A DNA stretch of 64,000 nt from positions 135,640 through 199,639 of the forward strand of contig PDUO01000061.1 in the NCBI GenBank assembly GCA_003008705.1, written 5' to 3'. The DNA comes from Pezicula radicicola (lineage: Eukaryota > Ascomycota > Leotiomycetes > Helotiales > Dermateaceae). The notes under the pieces were generated by a model. It saw only the letters and a program-made list of their open reading frames with translations. It was not told where the DNA came from and made no database searches. Positions 1-11,339 of this stretch are shown one piece after another (the stretch's first letter is position 1; each line of letters begins with the position of its first letter). The translations under genes were made by a program, and so were the position numbers.

Positions 1-940
1 GCACCTAATAACAGCAACTCAATATCTGCCTCAGGTAAGACACCAGAACATATCACTAACTACGAAGAACAGATTTAAGCTATTAAGCCGTAGTTAAGGA
101 CTTAAGTTCTCCTCTTTTACTCTTACCAACCCTACATATCTACAAAATACAAGACTATCAAGAGACCAAAACCAAACCCTTAAAAAGTTTAGATAGAATT
201 TAAGATCCGTGATTATGCCGGTGCTTGGAAACTTATAAACGCTCTTCTAGTCGATCCTTCCAACCCTATCAGAGGTAAAGCGAATACCGATAAATACATA
301 AGAAAAGCGGGAGCCTCCAGATACACATATTTAACACAACCCTCCATATACTAACACCCCAACCGTGTTTTGCAGATATTACCACAGATGACACAAACAT
401 TTTACTTTTAATTCCAAAACAAGACATCAATACCAACAATCTTTCATGTTCTCTGTCTAAAAAGCACTCTAATTTACAGACCAATTCAGAAGCGGGCTTA
501 TCTATTATAGAGTATAATCTAGAGGATAGTTCAGATAGCGAAGAAACTATTTATAAAAGAGTCGCTAGGCACAATTGGACAAAGATTAGTTTAAACTACC
601 TGGTCTGGTTGGGTAGTAGTATTCTTTGTTTGTTCTGTTATGCAATAAGAAATGGATGTAGAGTGAATGTTAATTTTTTTTTCTTGAGATATATGTTATA
701 GGTTATATTATGTGGATCAACACTTACTGAACAAAAATTATGTTCTATCTAGCTAGCTGGGAAGCTGGAAAACTGATGCGAAATGAACTTGTAGACTTGC
801 GAGGTGATAAATAGTTGAGGAAACGTGTTTAAAAGTTAATAATAATAAAGATAGTCCGTCCCGGTCATTCCCGGGGGGTTTATATAATGTTGCTCTTCTT
901 ACGCAATAATAATCTATTCGACAGTATGGTATAGATCTAA
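1..940. other. AT-rich degraded DNA, no intact gene
   Basis: No intact gene is visible. On the plus strand, frame 1 has coding-like runs in the first 320 bases (for example a run reading EFKIRDYAGAWKLINALL at about 190-250), broken by TAA/TAG stops. A second run in another frame starts near 483 and is rich in Ser, Asp and Glu (EYNLEDSSDSEETIYKR). The stops fit C-to-T/G-to-A decay, so this is probably an old transposon or gene remnant. I cannot name the family. Confidence 0.35.
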
Positions 941-942
941 TA

Positions 943-2340
943 AAATGGGGTCGCAAAAGTCTTTGTGCACGACCCATATATACTGACGCGACGCGTTTTT
1001 CGTGTTTCTACCCTCTCTACAAAACAATAAAATACCTAGCCCACGCAAATCCTTTGCTAATAGCCTTAATCCCAATCGAAAGCCAAGAGGTCAATTGTCT
1101 AAAGATGAGAGACTTACTATTATACAAGCTATTTTAGACGGAGAGAAAATAGGTGTTTTGGTACGTCGATTTCACTGCCATAGAAATATAATTCGAAATA
1201 TATTCAAGTGATATCAAGAAACGAATAGCCTACGAAATAGACCTCAATCTGGCTAACCTCCTATATTAAATCGACGAGAAAGAAGAGCTCTTTTTAGACT
1301 AGTTCGAAGGGAACCAACCCTCCCGTGGGCTAGTTTTATAGACTAGTGTTAAACTTATATAGGTAAAAAGGTATCAAAAGACACCCTTCGGCGTATTCTA
1401 CGCTCTATAAAGTTTAGGCATTGGAAATCTTTGAAGAGGATCTTCTTAGATAGAAGAGCTATACTACAGAGAACTCGATATTATCGGGAATAGTAAGGGA
1501 GGGAAGTAGAATTGACTCAAGTATATACATCTAATATAGCCTATCTTCTACTATATTAACCTACCTATAGGGCTTCTTTTCAGATGAGTGTTCAGTAGCC
1601 TCAGATACCTCGAACCCTACTGGCTGGGTATAGCGATTCTCCAACGAACGATACGAGTAACGAATGGTTAATATTACGAATCATGGGAAGCCAGACATTA
1701 CTATAATGGTGTAGGGAGTAATATGGCTTAGTGGGAGGTTAGAACTAGTCATTATGACAAGGGATATAGACTCTAAGGGTAAGGGATACACTACCTGGAG
1801 CTACCTACAGGCTCTTGAAGAGGCTCTTCTTCCTGTATATAAGCTAGGTCGATTTTATCAACAAGATAATACGAAAATATATACATCAGGGAAGGTATAG
1901 AAATAGTTCGAGGAGCATAGAATCTGGGTTATTTACTGGCCTACGCATAGCCCAGATATGAACCCAATTGAATATATCTAGCGGGCAATGAAGTCTATTT
2001 TACATAGACAACATCCAGATATCCATTTATTAAAGGATAATTAAGCTGATATGGAAGTTCTAAAGGGTTGGATTAGAGAGGCATGGGAGGTGGTTCCACA
2101 AGAGCTTATTGATAGGCTTATTCTTTCTGTGCCAAATAGAGTACGAGCTCTACGCAAGGCAAAGGGCTGGTATACTAAGTATTAAAGCTCTAAATCAGGG
2201 CTTTCAAATGAATGTATTATTAGATTTTTATCTATTTTATTGGGTTTTTAAATAGACTAGGAAGACTAAGTGGGATAAATGGGAAATGGTGGGGTATTAT
2301 ATAATATGGGGCATGCACAAAGACTTTTGCGACCCCATTT
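943..2340 (+). mobile_element. Tc1/mariner DNA transposon, non-autonomous through decay
   Basis: The element is 1,398 bp with terminal inverted repeats of about 38 bp. Both ends read AAATGGGGTCGCAAAAGTCT inward, and each is flanked by a TA dinucleotide (941-942 and 2341-2342), the Tc1/mariner target duplication. It encloses a degenerate DD34E transposase on the same strand. The repeats are almost identical apart from a few transitions in their inner part, so the ends could still be recognised in trans, although the encoded protein is dead. Confidence 0.9.
1002..2185 (+). pseudogene. Tc1/mariner (DD34E) transposase pseudogene
   Basis: The N-terminal part (1002-1208) reads as the helix-turn-helix end of a Tc1-like transposase (QLSKDERLTIIQAILDGEK) and stops at TGA 1209. 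The rest lies in another frame, from about 1500 to 2185. It keeps the three catalytic positions: FSDE at 1577-1588, QDN near 1862, and NPIEY near 1963, with 34 residues between the second Asp and the Glu (DD34E, as in fungal impala-type elements). The Trp that normally follows NPIEYI is a TAG stop, and several other Trp or Gln positions are TAG. A frameshift separates the two parts. The pattern is RIP-like decay; no active protein can be made from this copy. Confidence 0.85.
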
Positions 2341-2623
2341 TAACTTTCTAAAAGCTTTTACTTAGTTGGTATTGTCTTTGTGTAATGGTTGGCTCGTCTG
2401 GCTCACGGTTGAGTTGCTTATATGTGAGAAGGATTATAGGTATTCAAGTATAAGGAGTAACGTCCAGTTAATGTTACTAAGTATAATGTTAAGATACTTT
2501 ATTTGAGTCGAGTATGAAGCTTTATAACTAGGAAACCTATCTGCTTGTATAGACTTTCATCCTCCTCAGATCTTGGTGGGTCTCCCATCCCGCGATATAG
2601 AAGACGTATTTTCGAATACTACT

Positions 2624-3871
2624 TCACTGCTCCGGCTGTTGCTGCGCCGCGCTTTGGAGAAAGCTAGCAAAATCGTATGCTGCATCGTCGGTCCCAAACA
2701 TTTTCCCGATCAGACCGTCCGTATCACTGCCTGCTTCCTTTGCGCGTTCCACTAAAGCGTCCTCAAACTCCTTCAATAGCGGATCAAATGTGCTTTGGAA
2801 TGAATCGGTATCCTTCCCAGCCGTCTTGTATGCGTTGATAATGGCTTGGGATAATAGAAGCGAGTCAAACATGGCCAAGTTGACGCCCTCTCCGTTTGGC
2901 AACATCAGATGAGCCGCGTCGCCGACGAGGGCTACGCCGGCTTTGTGCTCCCAGGAGCTTCCATGGGGGAGCTTGTAGAGTGCTCTGATGTCCAGGCTCG
3001 CGCCTGGATTGTCTGCCGATTCCTCGTCATATACGGTGGCTACCAGTTCCTTTATTAAGACGCCAAAGGTGCCAAGTAGCGCGTCGTCTCTGAACAGCTT
3101 GTCTTTAGCACTTGTAGCCGGCTTACCAGCTAGGCCGGAGTTGATGGTGAAATTTTCATCGGGGAGTGTGAGCTATAGATAAACTCTGGACGAGTCGATA
3201 GATCCGCACTGTGATATTACTGCGTGCTTGTTTCCAAGCGAGCAGAAAGATCCAGACCCGACAAGCTTGGCCAGATGCGGGTACTTTTTGGTTATATCCT
3301 TGATCGTGATTGCGATGTTCTGCATGCCGGTATAATACGGCTCCGTGTCTGTGAGTAGCTTGCGGACCTTAGACCACGCGCCGTCCGCGCCAACCACCAA
3401 GTCGAATGTATGCTTATCGTGGGTACCAAAATCGAGCTCGATTTCGGCGTGGCTGGACGTGGCTGGCCTGGTAGCAGAGAGGAGTCTATGACCCTACTTG
3501 ATGCTCTCCGTTGGAATCTTGCCGAGCAGGAGCTTGGTTAAATTGTTACGGGAGATTTCAGGATATGTATATATACGCTCTCCTCTAATTGTGTAGAGGA
3601 TATTCCCATCCCTCTCTGCCACTATGAAGTCTTGGGTACATTCTCCAGTGAGTGGTACGAAATCATTATACAAACCGCATTCCTTGATGACAGCAAGCCC
3701 GGACTCTTCATGGAGGTCGAGCATCCCGGATGGCTCAGCCAGCTCTTCCTCGGCGGGCTTCTGACGAAGCTCAAAGATGGTGAATGGAATACGATGCTTG
3801 TAAAGCAAGAGACCCATTGTCAACCCAGCAGGTCCTCCGCCAACAATGGCGATCCTTGGTTGAGACGGCAT
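2624..3871 (-). pseudogene. FAD-dependent monooxygenase (TetX-like) with two in-frame stops
   Basis: One frame of 416 codons runs from ATG 3871 to the stop at 2624, the usual length of single-component (class A) flavoprotein monooxygenases. It shows the N-terminal dinucleotide fold IVGGGPAGLTMGLLL (residues 8-22), the DG motif GADGAWSKVRKLL, and the GD motif VALVGDAAHLMLPNGEG that binds the FAD ribityl chain. Two in-frame TAG codons (3494-3496 and 3173-3175) break it; both are explained by TGG or CAG turning into TAG. No frameshift and no intron is needed. The nearest named family is TetX/salicylate-hydroxylase-like enzymes that hydroxylate aromatic or polyketide substrates. It is divergent from the Zn2Cys6 regulator at 4779. 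Stop-codon readthrough or a sequencing error is the alternative to a pseudogene. Confidence 0.8.
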
Positions 3872-4778
3872 AGTTGGGGATGATTGGTGCTAAAAGTGCC
3901 TTTTATATGTGATGGGCGACCTGATTGAAATGTTCTGGCTGAATGTTGTGCGAAACGACAGCAGCTGTATGACTCTAGCGGTTCGGGGGCTAGGAGTTAT
4001 TATCTGTGGGAGTTAACCGTTGACTATTGCGTCTCACAATTGACAAAAGGAAGTGCGAACCCTACTTATAATCACAAAGGAAATTGTTTCCAGCTGCTAG
4101 ACCGGCAAATCTAGGAGTCATTTCCGGAGACTTGTCCAACCTAGATCCGTTTGCTCATCTACAGGGCGGACAAGATCTATAGATCGGACGCCGTTATGCA
4201 CGAGAGTTCAGATTGTTAAGAGTGCTTGGGTTGCCCGAGTTGTCCGAGTAGGCCCCGAATCGCCTGGCAGTTTGTCGCAGCTGGGACAAACTGAGCACCT
4301 ATAGAGAGCAGACATCAAGAGAATTAATTGAGTGCTACGATGTACAAGTAGACCGGCATGGTCAGCCACCAATAGTACGACTGTTCAGCGGATTTCGGCT
4401 ATCTTGGAGGAGGTATAATTCTTCGTATTGGTGAGTGATTATCTCGGGTGTCGTCGGGCCACCAATCAGAAGCCACACAAATGGTTGCTGCACTAGTAAC
4501 CATCTCAAAGAATACTGTGCTTAGTAAGCTCTTCTTAGCTCGGGCGTCGTCGGTCCCGAACAGGGCCACCAATCAGGAGCCACACAAATGAACTGAATGG
4601 ATTACATCATTCGCTGTCGTCTTTCGCACCGTGTCAGACGTCTTCCCCTTCCAGTTCACGAAAATGGCATCGTGATCTCTTCAGTAACAACACTGAATTA
4701 TGCACTGTTGCTAAAGTCTTTAATCTTTCATCACCACAAGTTTTGCTCACGTGTGTATTGTCTTTACATTCCGAGGCG
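3872..4778. promoter_or_regulatory. Divergent promoter region with CCAAT-box direct repeats
   Basis: This 907-bp stretch separates the divergent FAD monooxygenase and Zn2Cys6 regulator. It holds a direct repeat of about 40 bp: 4443-4483 and 4539-4590 share CTCGGG(T/C)GTCGTCGG and GGGCCACCAATCA(G)GAGCCACACAAATG, the second copy having an extra insert. Each copy carries a CCAAT box (4462-4466 and 4569-4573), and a third CCACCAAT lies at 4366-4373. CCAAT is the site of the fungal HAP/CBC complex. The role in these genes is inference. Confidence 0.5.
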
Positions 4779-7432
4779 ATGGCGACCACAGCACCCTGTT
4801 CGTCAAACATCCCTAGCAGACCTACCTATTCCTGCATACGCTGTGCTGACCGCAAAGTCAAGTATGTTGAGTACTATTGTTCATACTGCCCCCCACTATC
4901 TTGCTCAATTGAATTCATGTGCGCTGCATGCTTTACTAAGTGCCCAGTGCCTATGTGGCTCGTCGATCCTAGCCAAAAACATAAGTGCATTTCTTTCTCA
5001 TTGCATAGCATATGGTCGCTCCCATATGGTTGCTAACCTACTAGTAAAGGTGTGATCGCAAGACACCCTGTAGCACATGTGCTAGACATAGTTGACTGTG
5101 TCTTCAACCCCTCGCACCAACCTCGAAACAGACATAAACGTCTCAACACCCAGATCCTAACCGATCGACTTAGACACTATGAAGCATTACTTCGAGAGAA
5201 AGGCATTGACCTAAATAAGTTGCAACACCCTCTCGACTCCGAAACCCGTCATCGATCCAGTCACACGGTGGCAGTGGTTCCGAATGAGCTCCAGTTGCAT
5301 ATTCCTCCGTCCGTTGAGTTTGAATCAAGGCAATCTGTTAACAAGGCACAAGTGATACAGGGTCCGGGTCGCTTCAAGTTTATCGACAAGTAAGTAAGCT
5401 CATTTGAAATCTACATATATATATTGCTGATGTTTGCCCAGTATATTATGGACAAGAATGGTAGAAGAGGTGAGTTACCTAATTTGATTCGTATGGCTAA
5501 TTAGAGCACCCGTGTAGGCATGAATACTGATAGCACATTTAGTTCCATGATCCCGAGGATGCCTTGGGGGACTCTTCAGATGGTACAAATGATCCAGAAG
5601 CATCCGATGATGACTTTGGCTTCGTCCTCGGCAACCAGCTAAGATCTAACGCTAAGTCTCGTCATCCGCCACCAGAAGGCATACATAAGTTATGGCAAAT
5701 CTTCATAGAGAACATTGATCCGCTGACAAAGGTCCTACATGTCCCTACATTGCGGCCGGCAATCGAGAAAGCTGCGAGCAATATCGGGGCTGCACCACGG
5801 AGCTTTGAAGCACTCATGTTTGCCATCTACAGTGCAGCCGTTATGTCGCTGACGGATGATGAGTGTAAACAAAGACTATGTGAACCCCGCAAAGTCCTCC
5901 TGTTACGATATACATCCGCCACAAAAGCAGCATTGTCGCGCGCCAAATTTATGGGAACCACTAGCCTCGTTGTTCTTCAAGCACTGGTTATTCATCTCCT
6001 CGCGGTGCGAGATATTTATGAGCCTCGTGCTATTTGGTCTTTGACGGGCGTGGCTGTTCGCATTGCACAAGGCATGGGACTTGACCGCGACGGAGTATAT
6101 CTAGACTTGCCTCCATTCAAGACCGAGATGCGACGACGTATTTGGTGGCAGCTTAAGATACATGACTTCCGTACCGCTGAGCTTTGTGGCATCGGCAAGT
6201 TTCAAGATCTTCACACCGGTGCCGAGTGCACAAATTGGCCAACCAACATCAACGATGATCAGCTCTATTCAGGCATGACTTCTCTTGCGACTGAGTCGAA
6301 CAAGTTGACAGACGCCGTCTTTGTTTGCTTGAAATGTGAGCTCCTCAACTATGCTGCGGGCCGTGTCGCCAACCTCCGCCGGCAAGGAAAAACTTCCAGT
6401 CCATGGGACCCTCATACGCCAGGAAGCGATGCTGCCGAGATAGACGAATCTTTCAGAGAGATCGAAGAACTCCTCGAAACTAAATACCTACGCTACTGTG
6501 ACCCTTCGCAACCTTTGCATCTCATAGCAATGCTAATGGCCCGGTGTTCCATAAACATCATCCGTTTCATGTCGCATCACCCACGAAGATGGGCTAGCAG
6601 AGAGCAGACACCACTTTCTGAGCGTCAATGGATCTGGGAAATCTGTATCAAGCTTCTTGAGCAGCACAACATGCTGCAGTCCAATCCCCAGCTGAAGCAA
6701 TATGCGTGGTATGCACCATATTTCCAGCAATGGCACGCTATTATTCACGTTCTTGACACCCTCCGAGCCAATCCACTCAACACAGATGCCGACAAAGCAT
6801 GGAAACATATCGGTAATACATACGAGAACAACCCAGACCTGGCTTTTGATATGAGAAAGCCTATCCATGTAGCCGTGGGCAGTCTCTGCCTAAAAGCATA
6901 CGGCAACCGCGAAGCCGCACTGCAGAACGGGAGAACACGTCCTCCGCCAATACCGCACTTCATCATGCAGCTACGCCAACAGCGTGAGGCCGTCAAAACC
7001 AGGAGACAAGAACAATATGCGAAGAGCGGTCAACCAGAGGATCTAGTCAGCGACGGCCAGGTAGACCCTCTCAACAGTGACCCAAGACCGAGGCCAAGAT
7101 CGAACAACGACGTCAACAATGTAAGCGACACTTTAGTCTCTACGTATCCCAAGCAGAGTACAACGTCGCTACCACCCCCAGGTCTTACTTCTGGCGGTAC
7201 CCCTGCTTCCCTTGAAAGGGACCCATTTCAGTTCACTTACGGGTTTGATGACGGCCAAGTCGGCGATATAAACGATGTAAACCTACATCTGGGTTTCATA
7301 CTCGATCAGGATTACGGGATGGAGGACAGTGCTACGCACACCATCACCTGGGATCAGTGGGACTCTTGGCTTGCAGACTCCAATGTAATACTTCCGCTCT
7401 CGTCGAAAGAGGACTTCACCGCGGGCACCTAA
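4779..7432 (+). pseudogene. Zn2Cys6 transcription factor with a frameshift in the zinc cluster
   Basis: Exons that fit are 4779-4861, 5050-5389, 5442-5469 and 5543-7432, with GT..AG introns. Exon 1 starts with ATG 4779 and ends in the first half of a zinc cluster (CIRCADRKVK). Exon 2 continues CDRKTPCSTCARHS and then needs a shift of frame at about 5088-5095 to reach DCVFNPSHQPRNRHKR and the linker; the spacing suggests that 2 nt were lost, or 1 gained, before the sixth Cys. The rest is open: a Leu-containing linker (RLRHYEALLREKG), the joined segment FIDNILWTRMVEE, and the fungal-specific transcription factor domain (KLWQIFIENIDPLTKVLHV onward). The family regulates local metabolic genes in the nucleus; the divergent monooxygenase is a likely former target. 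If the shift is a sequencing error, the gene is intact. Confidence 0.75.
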
Positions 7433-7623
7433 TCTACGCTAGGCATTTTCTCTTATATGTCGTTGCTGGGGACATGCACGAACTAATATTGTACAAACAA
7501 ACCGTTCACTCTTCAAATAAAAATAGAGGTGCCAATTGTTTGTCAGGCCTCTAGCTCCTTCTCCCTCCTCATTTGGGCTTCTTGCTTGGCTTGTGCTTCT
7601 CAATCAGCTTACGGCTTATGTAT
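7433..7623. other. 3' flank of the regulator
   Basis: Short spacer after the regulator stop codon. Apart from the tail of the degraded reverse-strand frame described next, I see no feature. Confidence 0.4.
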
Positions 7624-7839
7624 TTATTTCTCTGCCACCCACTCGTCCTCCTTCTTATCACGACCTATGAAATGCACCCGGTATTCCACCTTCCCACCTT
7701 CAATCCGACAGGTATACACGACCTCCACTCCCCAACGGAGCCCTTTGTGTTCCTTCTAAAGCTTCTCAATAAGTTCGTCGTCTAGGATATTCTCTTCAGG
7801 ATCCCAACTGCAGCTCCCATCGGCCCATTTCACATAGAA
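7624..7839 (-). pseudogene. Chromodomain-like relic
   Basis: A reverse-strand frame of 72 codons reads FYVKWADGSCSWDPEENILDD followed by DELIEKL, which fits the aromatic cage and helix of a chromodomain. It continues with VEYRVHFIGRDKKEDEWV, which resembles a second chromo-barrel/Tudor-knot strand. A TAG interrupts it after EKL and TAA ends it. Its 5' side runs into a poly-C tract and the N gap, so the upstream part is missing. It could come from a chromodomain protein or from the integrase tail of a chromovirus retrotransposon; the sequence does not decide. Confidence 0.45.
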
Positions 7840-7840
7840 C

Positions 7841-7865
7841 CCCCCCCCNNNNNNNNNNCCCCCCC
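7841..7865. other. Assembly gap (10 N) inside a poly-C run
   Basis: Ten N (7849-7858) are flanked on both sides by runs of C. The true length and content here are unknown. It cuts the 5' end of the chromodomain relic. Confidence 0.98.
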
Positions 7866-8497
7866 CTCCCCTTATCATGCCAATAGTCAACCTGATACTC
7901 CTTTTGCTAGGTTGGGCTTGGTTAGTCTGTTGTGTCCAGACTGCCGGGCGACAAGTCTATCGCCATGTCTCCAGAGGGTGTCTATGTCATCACGTCTTCC
8001 GTGGGCTCAACAGACCAAAGCTAGAGAGCACTCGAGACAAAGTTCATTACTTCCGTGATACTTAAAATCTATCTTGCCTCACTCACGCGTAACTTTGTAG
8101 ACATTATTGGCATCTTCAGTTGCATGATCTTTTTACAAAGCTGTATTGGCATTAGTGCGCTGATTGGTGTATTATACATCGTATGTATACTTTCCCGCCC
8201 CGAGCTTCTTTACGAACGGTTTCTTTTCAGACTGTACAAAATGTTTATGAAGGCTGTTAAAATCTTCTGTTAGATGATTAGGGTTTGTTACATGGGAATT
8301 TGGCATGCAAGCTTCTGTTTGTTGCTTAAGGTTTGATAAAGCTGCTTTCAACTATCCAACTAGAGCAAAGCTAGATTTACTTACCTAGATTACTCTTTCG
8401 AGAGCTCTTGCGAGGATGTAGACAAGGACAAGCGAGCGGTCAAGGGATTTTAGGAGGCTAATCTAGAGTGGATGAAACCTACCTTGTAAGCGTAGAG
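7866..8497. other. No gene recognised
   Basis: No coding region with a recognisable family is seen on either strand. Two short plus-strand open stretches (7877-8065 and 8055-8273) look like chance frames: they are hydrophobic and low in complexity, with no domain and no flanking exon signal. Confidence 0.4.
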
Positions 8498-8611
8498 TGT
8501 CAGCCGGAAATCAGGTGACTTGTGGACACGTTTTTAGCCCACTTTTTATGTGTATATATACCCCCGTTAGACCTTACTTTATTCTATAATCGAGTTATCC
8601 TTCAAAAATCT
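8498..8611 (+). repeat. LTR-like dispersed repeat, copy 1
   Basis: This 114-bp stretch starts with TGTCAGCCGGAAATCAGGTG and carries a TATA-like GTGTATATATACC and the tail GAGTTATCCTTCAAA. A second copy of the same length lies inverted at 47578-47691, with scattered, mainly transition-type differences. The TG start and promoter-like core suggest the end of a long terminal repeat of a retrotransposon; beyond 8611 the two copies diverge. Confidence 0.65.
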
Positions 8612-10248
8612 AACATAGAGTTTATAGCTCGCTTGATACCCGAAGCACTACCGCCATCTTAAAACACAAGTAGTAAGACTAAGAACACCACCTATCCTAT
8701 GTGAGAAGCAACTAGCGAGACCGGCAGTAAAAGGAGCTCGCTAGTGTGAGCTAAGCGAGAGTACTAACCATCTATAACATATTACTAGGTAGCAAGTGTA
8801 AATAATCTCTTTTATATAAAAAAACCTATAGTTTTATATTAAAATATTCTACCTAAGCTCGAGTTAAACAAGGTAGTTTTATTACGGCTTTCTTTAGTGC
8901 TACTATACCGTCGCTAGGGGTTGTGGATTTGATGATTTATTATATAACATTACGAACTGTTAATCTAATGTTTCTCATAGTACATTGTTAAACTATAGAC
9001 AGGTCTTCAACACTGTTTCAGGGACCATTATAAGGCGAATAGGTAAGTCTATTCAACCTCGCTATCTCTGTTTCTATACTTGCCAATATCTGGAATTTTT
9101 AAGTAGTAGCTATTAACTAGTTTCTACGAATAGTAGAGCGATCGTAAATGGGCTTGATTCCTTCCGTAATAGCTCCTGGGGAAGAGGTGACTGGATTATA
9201 CTGAGGTAGAATCAACGTATCCCCTCTTGGCGAATCTTCTGTTACTCCCCTTGGGCCGAGAAACAAAAACAATGCCAATGCTATAAAAGGAGATTCCTAG
9301 CCGAAATCCATTGAACGCTGTTGCTGTCTAGAATTTTCCCTCGTGTATTTCCGTGTGTTGGGCTTGAGTTAGCCCCTCTATGGAGCAGGGAAAAGAAATT
9401 CGTTCATCGGAGTCGGGTGGGGGTGGAGAAAGAAAAATCACATAAAAGTTTTCGGCATATAATCGTAGGCTTGTGCACCGCCTCCTACTTAAAATCCACA
9501 CACACACCCTAAGTTATATAAAATCATATCAGTCTTTTTCTACGAGTACAGATTGATGATAATCATTTATATCCATTACAGCTAGAAATCAAGGTGTTGA
9601 TAATATTGTGTAGTTTTGTTTCCTCGCCTAATTGTGTTGTGGCGTAGTTCGGAACCCGCTCGAAAGTGTGCACTGCACACTGCATTGGTCGTCACAATTT
9701 AAGCTTCGCAACTTGACAAGTGAGATCCTGGAGAAGCTGGCCCGTGCGGGAAAGCTGAGTGAAGGGAGGAGGACCAAGGGTAAGTGACGGGCCCGGCTAT
9801 AAGGAACCACCAAACCTTACGATGACCACATCGAGCCTGAATCAAGCTTCATCTATACCAACGCTGTTTCATTTCTCTTTCATTTACTAGGTACAGTGCA
9901 TACTGTAGCATGGTATGTTCTTTGTGTGAGAGCGGGGAATGGAAGCCACGTGGGACAGCCAAATTCAATGGATTTTCTTGGCTCTTCAACAGGGTCTTCT
10001 GATGAACTTATACTTCGGACTCGGGGTCCTACCATGCCGTGCCGGTCTTGGGGTTTAGGATTTTGCGGAGTACATGCGGGGATATGGAGCTTCAGTGAGC
10101 CTCTACTAGCTCTGTTGCTGTCCTTCAAAAGACTGGCCACCTCCCCTCCCCTCCCCTCGTCTGCGTATCCTCTGAACACTACTTCGTTCTCAATTGTCTC
10201 CAGCTTGTACCAAAAACTCCAATTCCTGCCCAAAACATCTTCTCTACC
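8612..10248. other. Degraded spacer with a possible coding relic
   Basis: No intact gene is visible. On the minus strand, about 9130-9290 keeps one open frame of roughly 50 codons with a protein-like composition (PRGVTEDSPRGD, LPQYNPVTSSPG), followed by a region with TAG/TAA stops; it may be an old exon or a transposon piece. 9840-10248 is the 5' flank of the acetate-transporter-family gene, with CT-rich tracts (such as CCTCCCCTCCCCTCC near 10140) typical of fungal promoters. Confidence 0.35.
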
Positions 10249-11339
10249 ATGTCTAGCTACACCAAGGACGAGTTCTATACGAAAGAGGCATTGGACCGTC
10301 GACAGACAAATGGAAATGGATCCACCCTGAGTCCTATGGAGGACCTAAAGCCGGCAACCACGAACCTGACCATGACGCCCGAGATGTTCGAGAAGCTCTA
10401 TCTTTCACCTCAGAACAGAGTCGCAGGAGACCTAAGAAAGACATTTGGGAATCCAACTCCGGTGTAAGCTTATGGCCCAAGTGCATTTTCACTTGAAGCA
10501 TGGAACTAACGTCTACTCCATAGAGGGATTATTGGTCTCGCCGTGTCACTCACCCCGTTAGGTGCTGAAATGATGGGTTGGAGGGGAGCAGCTGGTTTCT
10601 CTTCCACTATGTAAGGTCCCTCAATGGGAGTACTAAACCTCGACTCTGACCTCCCACTAAAACCTTTGACAGCGGAGCCAACTACTTCTTCGGCGATATG
10701 CTCTTGATCATAATAGGCCTTCTCGAATTCCTGCTTGGCAATACCTTCCCCTCAGCCATCTTCTTCACCTTTGGTTCCTACTTCCTGGGCTTCGCGGCAA
10801 CATTCGAGTACTTTTCGTCCCCTATTCCCTCAAACCTTGTTAGCATGTTGACACAGCTAGTCCTCGATACGCCGCTATTTCCTCCTACACAACCGACGGC
10901 AGCCAGACCATGACACCACCCTTCCTGGCGGGCTTTGGCTTTTTGCACCTGGGCATGGCATTGGTCTGCGCCATATTCCTCATCTGTACCTTACGAACCA
11001 ACGCCGTCCTATTCTTCATCTTCCTATCGGCTGATCTCGGCTTTTTCTTCGCTACGGCGTAAGGCTTCCATCCCAAACTCTTAAAACTCAAGCTGTAGCA
11101 TACTGACAAATCAAAGGTCTTTCTGGTTGCTAGCAGACGGGAACGTGGTTGCTGGAACAAGACTTTCGAAAGGTGGAGGAGGTTGTATATTTTTCGCAAG
11201 TCTGTGTTCTTGGTATAACGTGGCTGCCATGTTATTTGAATCAGTGGATTTTCCAATCAGTCTGCCGGTCGGTGATTTGAGTCATTTAATCAAGGGAGCA
11301 AGTCAGAAGGCGAAGGAGAAGAAGGAGCGTGAGGAATAA
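10249..11339 (+). CDS. GPR1/FUN34/YaaH family membrane protein (acetate transporter)
   Basis: Five exons fit with GT..AG introns of 53-62 nt: 10249-10463, 10524-10610, 10673-10807, 10861-11058 and 11117-11339. They give 858 nt, 285 residues, the normal size for the family (S. cerevisiae Ady2/Ato type). After a hydrophilic N-terminus comes GNPTPVGIIGLAV (the family NPxP-type motif before TM1), MGWRGAAGF, ILGNTFP-like GNTFPSAIFFTFG, and the C-terminal ESVDFPISLPVGDLSHLIKGAS. About six membrane segments are seen. The family exports or imports acetate/ammonium at the plasma membrane. The third intron (10808-10860) is set by frame and by its CTAG acceptor. The gene is intact, unlike most neighbours. 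Confidence 0.9.

Noticed and set aside
7529..7785. Plus-strand frames over the chromodomain relic
   Set aside because: The coding-like text is on the minus strand; the plus frames are low in complexity.
10808..10860. Apparent frame change in the acetate-transporter-family gene
   Set aside because: A 53-nt intron ending in CTAG explains it; all five exons then sum to a multiple of three.
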